Shown here: piece by piece, positions 15,001-21,000 of the stretch
Numbering within the stretch: the stretch's first letter is position 1
Layout of the letters: each line of letters starts with the position of its first letter
DNA from: Verrucomicrobiota bacterium
Lineage (GTDB): Bacteria; Verrucomicrobiota; Verrucomicrobiia; Limisphaerales; JADLHS01
NCBI GenBank assembly: GCA_013140495.1
Contig: JABFSR010000002.1
Location: 1-35,377 of the forward strand
DNA length: 35,377 nucleotides
Direction of reading: 5' to 3'
Program-made: the position numbers and the translations under genes
The notes under the pieces: model-generated
Seen by the model: the letters and a program-made list of their open reading frames with translations, nothing else
What the model was told of the DNA's origin: nothing
Database searches by the model: none

Positions 15001-18000
15001 CCGATGAATGTTCCCGCAGGCAGATCCAAAACATCCGCGCCGATGGTCTGGCTCACCGGCACGGGACGCGTGTTGATCTGAACGCGCATCGTGCCGCTGT
15101 TGACCTTGAGCGCGGTGAAATCAATCGCCGCCGTGACGGTGAAATCCGCCGCCACACCGAGACGGTCAATGTAAAGCGCGCCGCTGCCCGTTGCGCTGGC
15201 GAACGTCGTCGTGCCGTCCGTGATCGTGATCGCGAAGCTGGTGACGCTGACCTTCACGACTTTTTCACCCGTGGTTGAAGTGGCCTGCGAGAACGTGAAC
15301 GCGCCTTTGATGTCCTGGCCCGCGATGGTCATCGTCGCCGGAGTCGTCGAATCTCCCACCGCCACTTCGACAAACTTGCCACTCGTCAAAATGCTCAACG
15401 AACCGCCGTCGAATGTCTCGTTTACTATGGCGTCGTAGGTCTTGAAATTCACGGTGAACGTGCCGCCAAGCGAGACGCCGGGGACATTGAACTGCGCCGC
15501 GCCGGTGAACGTGCCCGCAATGCCATCGCTCGTGATGAGGAAGAATCCGCTGCCGCCCGTGACGCGGACGAGGTCGTTCGCGCCATCGCCGAGCGCGAGC
15601 GCAACGTTCGATGCCGTGATGCGCGTGACTGTTTCTCCGCCCGTTGTCGTGGTGATCTGATCGAATACAAAATTGCCCGTGAGCGTCTGCACCGTGCCGC
15701 CCGCATCCACCGTCAGACTCAACCCCGTGCCCTCCACGCGAACGTAATTCCCGGCAGGCAATGTCAGCGTCGTGCTCGTCCCATTGACGAAGAAGGTTTC
15801 TGATACGTTGCCGCCCGAGTCCGCCACGGTGATGGTGTTGAACTTCACGCCAAGCGTGCCAGTGAGAGTGACGCCTGGCAGATTCAACGCCACCGAACCG
15901 CTCAAGCTGCCGAAGAATCCCGTGCTGCGGAGGACGAAGTTGCCCGAGCCGTTCGTGACGGAGAGAAAATTGTTCAAGCCATCGCCGAGCGAGAGCGAAA
16001 TGTTCGCAGCGGAAACGCGGATGCGTTTGTTCCCGGCAACGGTGTACTGCTCAAATGAGAAATCGCCCGTGAGCGTCTGCCCACCGACGGTCAACGCCAC
16101 ACCAGTCCCAACCACGCGAATGAACGGCCCGGCTTGCAGCACGAGCGTCTTGGTCTCGACGCCGAGAACGATGGACTCATTGATCGCGTTGGTCGTGTTG
16201 TTGACCTGAACAGTGAGTTGCGTGGCAACCAGCGAGAAGCTTGAAACACCAAGCGAAAATCCACCGCTGAATTCTCCCGCCACGCCGGCCGGTGTCAGCA
16301 CCAGAACGCCCGAACCGCCGGTGACCGTGAGAAATTCACTGCCGCTTGTGCCGCCAAGTTTCGCCACGCCGTTCGCCACCGCGACACGCACGATCTTCGC
16401 TCCGTTGGCGCGAATGGTCTGCTCGAAAACAAAATCCGCATCGAGTATTTGCCCGGCTACCCCAAGATGACCACCGATTGCCTCGACACGGAGAAATGGT
16501 CCGGCGGACAGATCACCATCGCTCGCGCCCAGTAAAGCATCGTCCACGATTACGTTGGTTGTGTTGACACGCAATCGCAACGTCGTCGCACTCAGGGTGA
16601 CATTCGGCAGGTTGACGGCGACTCCCAGGCTCAAGCGCCCGGCGATGCCGTTGCTCGTCAGGAGGAAATCACCGCTGCCGTTCGTCACGCTCACAATGGG
16701 CGAGATACTCGTTCCGCCAAGGCTCAGCGTCACGCTGTCCATGTGCAGTTGCGTGATGGTGGTGCTGGCGACAGTCACGCGCTCGAACCTGAAATTCCCC
16801 GTGAGCGTCTGGCCGAGAACGTTGAGATTCACGCCCGTGCCGGTGACGCGGACGTATTCCCCTGCTGGCACAACCAGCACCACGGGCGTTGCGCCGACGA
16901 GGAAGGTTTCGTTGATTCCAGTACCGCCGGTGCGATTCAACGCGAGACTGAACGCGCCGCTGAAACTCACACCGGGCACATTGACCGAAATGAACGCCGC
17001 GAGCGTGCCAGCGACGCCATCCGGCGTGATGAGGAGGAAACCTTCCGCGTCCGTGACATTGACCAGCGCGCCCGCGCTGCCGAGACCGATGGTCACATTC
17101 GCCATGCCGACGCGGATGATTTTCTGGCTGCCGATGTTCGTGAATTGCTCGAAGGCGAAATCGCCGCTCAACGTCTGGCCCGCAATGGTCAGCGTGGCGT
17201 TCGTCGCGTCAATGCGCAGATACGGGCCGGACGGCAGACTGATCTGCGTCACGGTATCACCAACTTGAATCTGCTCCTCGATCGCGGAGTTGGTTTGGTT
17301 GATGGAGAGCGCGAAGTTGCCGCTGAAGCTGATGCCGGTCTGCGGCGGAGTAATCGTGACCGTGCCGCTAACAACGCCCGCGAGACCCGCAACCGTTGCG
17401 ACGAGCGAACCCTGGCCGTTGGTCAGGCTCACGACGTTTGAGCCGCCTGCCGCGATGTTGAACGTCACGTTCGTCGCGGCGAAGCGCACGATGCGGTTGC
17501 CATTCGATGGGTTCGTGGATTGCTCGAAATAGAAATTGCCCTGCAACGTCTGGCCGAGAATCGTCGCCGTGGTGCTCAACGCCTGCACGCGCAGATACGG
17601 CCCGGCGGCGACGTTGCTGGTGAGCGGAGTGCTGCCGACGTTGACGGTCGTGCTGACGGCGGCGTTGGTGGTGTTGATCGCGACCTTGAGCGTCGTGCCG
17701 AACGTGACGCCGGTGAACGCCAGATTCACCGTGGCCGTCATGTCGCCGGCGAGTCCCGCGCTCGTGAGCAGGAACGCGCCGCTGCCGCCGGTCACATTCA
17801 CTATGTTATTCGCGGCGTCACCGAGCGTGAGCGAAACCCCGGTCGCTCCGACGCGCAAGGTGCCGGTCGGCGCACCGCTGGTCACGCGATCAAAGGAGAA
17901 ATTTCCCGTGAGCATCTGGCCGAGCACGGAGAGTTGGGCGTTGGCCGCCTCGAAAGTTTTCACGACATCCGTGCTCGTGAACTTGACCTGAATCGGGGCG

Positions 18001-21000
18001 CTGGAACTGTTCGGGATTTCCAACGTCTCATCCACGATCTGCGTGGAAGTGTTGACGCGAATTGTCGCCGTGCCCGTGAGCGTGATGCCGTTCACGCCAA
18101 GAATGCTGACCGTTCCTTCTGCGACCATCGCGAACGACCCATCGGTAAACCTGATCAAGCCAACACGCGCGTTGCTCAACAGTACGCCACTCGCAAGCGG
18201 GTTCGGTTCGCCGCTGTCCAGCCGCGCCGGGCCGTTGCCGAGGAAGAGTGAGAGGTTGTCGCCCGCAAAGATTTCCTTCCCGCCAACGGATGTGAAAACA
18301 AAGCTGCCCTCGATGGTGACAAAGTTGCCGACGTTGAACGCGAGGCTTTCGGCGAAGAACGAGAACAGGTCGGTTTCCGCCGCACTGAACTTGATGAGGA
18401 TGTCGCGCCCGCCAACAGAAATGGTTTCATCAACTGCGCCACCGGTCTTGTTGATGCGCAATCCGAGCCGCCCCGCCACGCTGCCGCCGGTGACGCTGAG
18501 GTCAATTTCACCGGAGACGATTCCCGCGATGCCCGTGTCGCTGACGATGAATCCGCCTTCGCCATTCTTGAGTGCCTGCCCGCTGAAGCTGATGGAAATA
18601 CCCGACATCCCAAGCCGCGTGACGAGGGAGTTGTCTGGACGCCTGGCCTGCTCGAAGAAAAAGTTGCCGTTCAACTGCGGACTTCCACCTGAATTGCCTA
18701 CGGTCATCAAGCCGTTGAGCACGGCGACGCGGACGTATGGGCCAGCGGTCAGGTTCAGATTCGCTGTCTCACTGCCGACTACAAAATCGCGTTGAACCGC
18801 CGCGTTCGTGGTGTTGAGTTGCAAACTGATTGTGCCAGTGAGTGTGATCGTGCCGAAGTTAAAGACGGGCGTGATCGTCAAGTCAGCCGCAATGCCAGCC
18901 GTCGTAACCATCATCGCGCCGTGAATGTTCGTGAGTGAAACGACATTCGTCGAACCCGTCGCGAGATTTGCCGTGCCGCCAGTGACGGCGATGCCAAGAA
19001 CTTTCGGGCCGGTCGTGGGCGTGACTGCCTCGAAGGTGAAGTTGCCCGTGATGCCAAAGCCCCGGACGGTAAGCGTCAGAGCGCTGGCTGTGGCGCTAAC
19101 GAAAGTGCCCGCGTCAAGTTGGAGCATTACGCTGCCCGCACCGAGCGGGATGGTTTCACTGAACGCGTCGCCGGTGTTGTTGACCAGTACGGTGAGATTG
19201 CTGCTAAACGTCACGCCCGGAATCATCACCGCCGCCGCTCCGTCAAACCGGCCTGCGATACCATGATTCGTCACTATGAATCCCGCTTCCGCCACGCTAA
19301 CGGTCAGGAGATCACTCGAACCGTCGCCGATGGCAAGCACGGCGTTCGTGATGGCGACGCGCATCCGGTTCTGTGACGAGTTGTTTTGCACCCGCTCGAA
19401 CGCGACGTTGCCGCGCAACGCCTGGCCGAGCACAACGAATTGCACGTTCGTTCCCGCGAAGCGGAAGAACTGTCCGGCGGCGAGACTCAGACCAACCGCC
19501 ACTCCGCCGACGTGGAAGTTGCGGTTCACCGCGCTCGCCGTGTTGTTGAACTCCACGCCCAGCGTCCCGGAGAGCGTGACGTTTGGAACATTCGTCAACG
19601 CCACATCGCCCGAAAGCCGGCCCGCAATGCCGCCCGTCACGGCGATGAACGCGCCCTGGCCGTTGGAGAGGCTCAGGTAATTGTTCGTGCCGTCACCGAA
19701 TGTAAGCAAAACATTCTTTGCGGCGACGCTGACAACCTTTCCGCCGTCGTCGTCTAGCGATTGCGAGAATGAGAAATCGCCGGTGAGTGTCTGGCTGAAG
19801 CCTGTTCCGCTGACGGTAAGCGAAACGCCCGCGCCACCAAACTCGGAGACGCCCGCTGCAACATTGATCGTGCTCGTGACACCGTCCACCGTGACGGGTT
19901 GGTTGACGTTCTCGCCGATTGTGTTCTTCCGGGCGTCGAACGTTCCGGTTGCAGTCACTCCGGGGATGCCTAGAACGGTCACTGTGCCGGAGGCGTCGAA
20001 CGCGTAGGTCTTGTCCGCCTTGAGAATCGCTCCAAAGCTGCTACTGGAAATCTGGAAGCCGACATCATCCGTCAAGTTGAGGACATCCTTCCGGTCGCCG
20101 ACGAACACTTCAATGTTCTGCCCGGCCAATAATATATTGGTGCCGTCCTTGGCCACGCCGAACGTTCCCTTGAGTTCCGCAACGGGCGTCGTCAGGGTTG
20201 CGGTGCCGGAGAAAGACTTGAGGTTGGCCGCAAAGTCGAGCGAAACAGTAGAGCTTCCTGTATCAACCAGAACAGAGTTCACACCGCTCAAATCACCAAG
20301 CGTATTGGAAGCCGCCGTCCAGCCCGTGCCCTCCAACGTCAGGTCGGCGAAGCCGAGGAGTTTCACGTCACCGGTGGCCTTGAAAGCGTAGCTCGCAGTC
20401 GCACCTCCGACCGAACGGCTCAGGAGTCCGATGCTGCCGTTGGTGAGTTGGAAGCCCATCGCGTTGGGATTCAAGTCCGCGCCGTTCCGAAGCGGGCCGT
20501 TGCCGAAGAACACCTCCACTCCCGTCGCTCCAAACTGAACATCCGCCACAGCCGAACCACCCGAACCCGTGGTCGTGGATTTCACCTTGAAGCTGGACGC
20601 ATGCAACGAGACGAAGCCGCTGATGTCCAGGTCGAGTTGATCACCTGTGAGCGTGATGCTTTTTGCAGTGATGTCGTAATCGCCTTTTAGTGCCACGCTG
20701 TCACCATCGGTGGTGCTGTCACTAAAACTGCCGGTGATCGTCGAACCGATTGAAACCGTCCCCCCGTCCGACGAAACCTTCACTGTCCCGGTAAACGTCG
20801 TGTCGTTCTTGTTGATGTCGAAGGCAATTTTTGGAGCGAGCAGTTTGAGAATACCGCCAAGTTGAAGATCGCCGGGAGTGAAGGATTCCGCATGATCACC
20901 GTTGCCGTATGCCGAAAGCTTGTCATTGATCCATGACAACAAACTTCCGATCGAAGGCGCGAGGTCAAACTGCGCTTCGCTTTCGAGCAGAATCTCCTGA

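Larger units (their letters stand above)
9900..20050 (-). repeat. About 25 tandem beta-rich repeats of 115–125 residues in the giant protein
   Basis: Coding repeats recur every 350–375 bases. A typical unit reads: AGPYLRV, then a stretch containing LxVAGQxLxGxFxFEQ, then RVxVSN, LxLGDGTTDxV, TVTNGxGxFxLT, GIAGxxSG, LNxPGVTFxGTF and INTTxxAVNESF. Glycine- and valine-rich alternating hydrophobic residues suggest a beta-solenoid or stacked beta-sandwich rod. Sequence identity between units is moderate and lengths vary, so the array is diverged rather than freshly amplified. I do not recognise a named domain. The number of units is an estimate from marker positions such as the LGDG and AGPYLR motifs. 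Confidence 0.85.

Noticed and set aside
9900..20050. The regular spacing suggested a CRISPR array or satellite repeat
   Set aside because: The period is about 365 bases, the units are strongly diverged at the DNA level, and they are coding throughout, so this is a protein repeat array.
483..20690. Many long plus-strand open frames (for example 483–1874, 2097–4097, 7917–9362, 11,016–13,217) and some minus-strand frames in other phases
   Set aside because: They are antisense or out-of-phase shadows of the giant minus-strand gene. Their translations are low-complexity Arg/Asp/Ala- or Pro/Val/Thr-rich with no recognisable domain, while the giant frame has clear repeats throughout.
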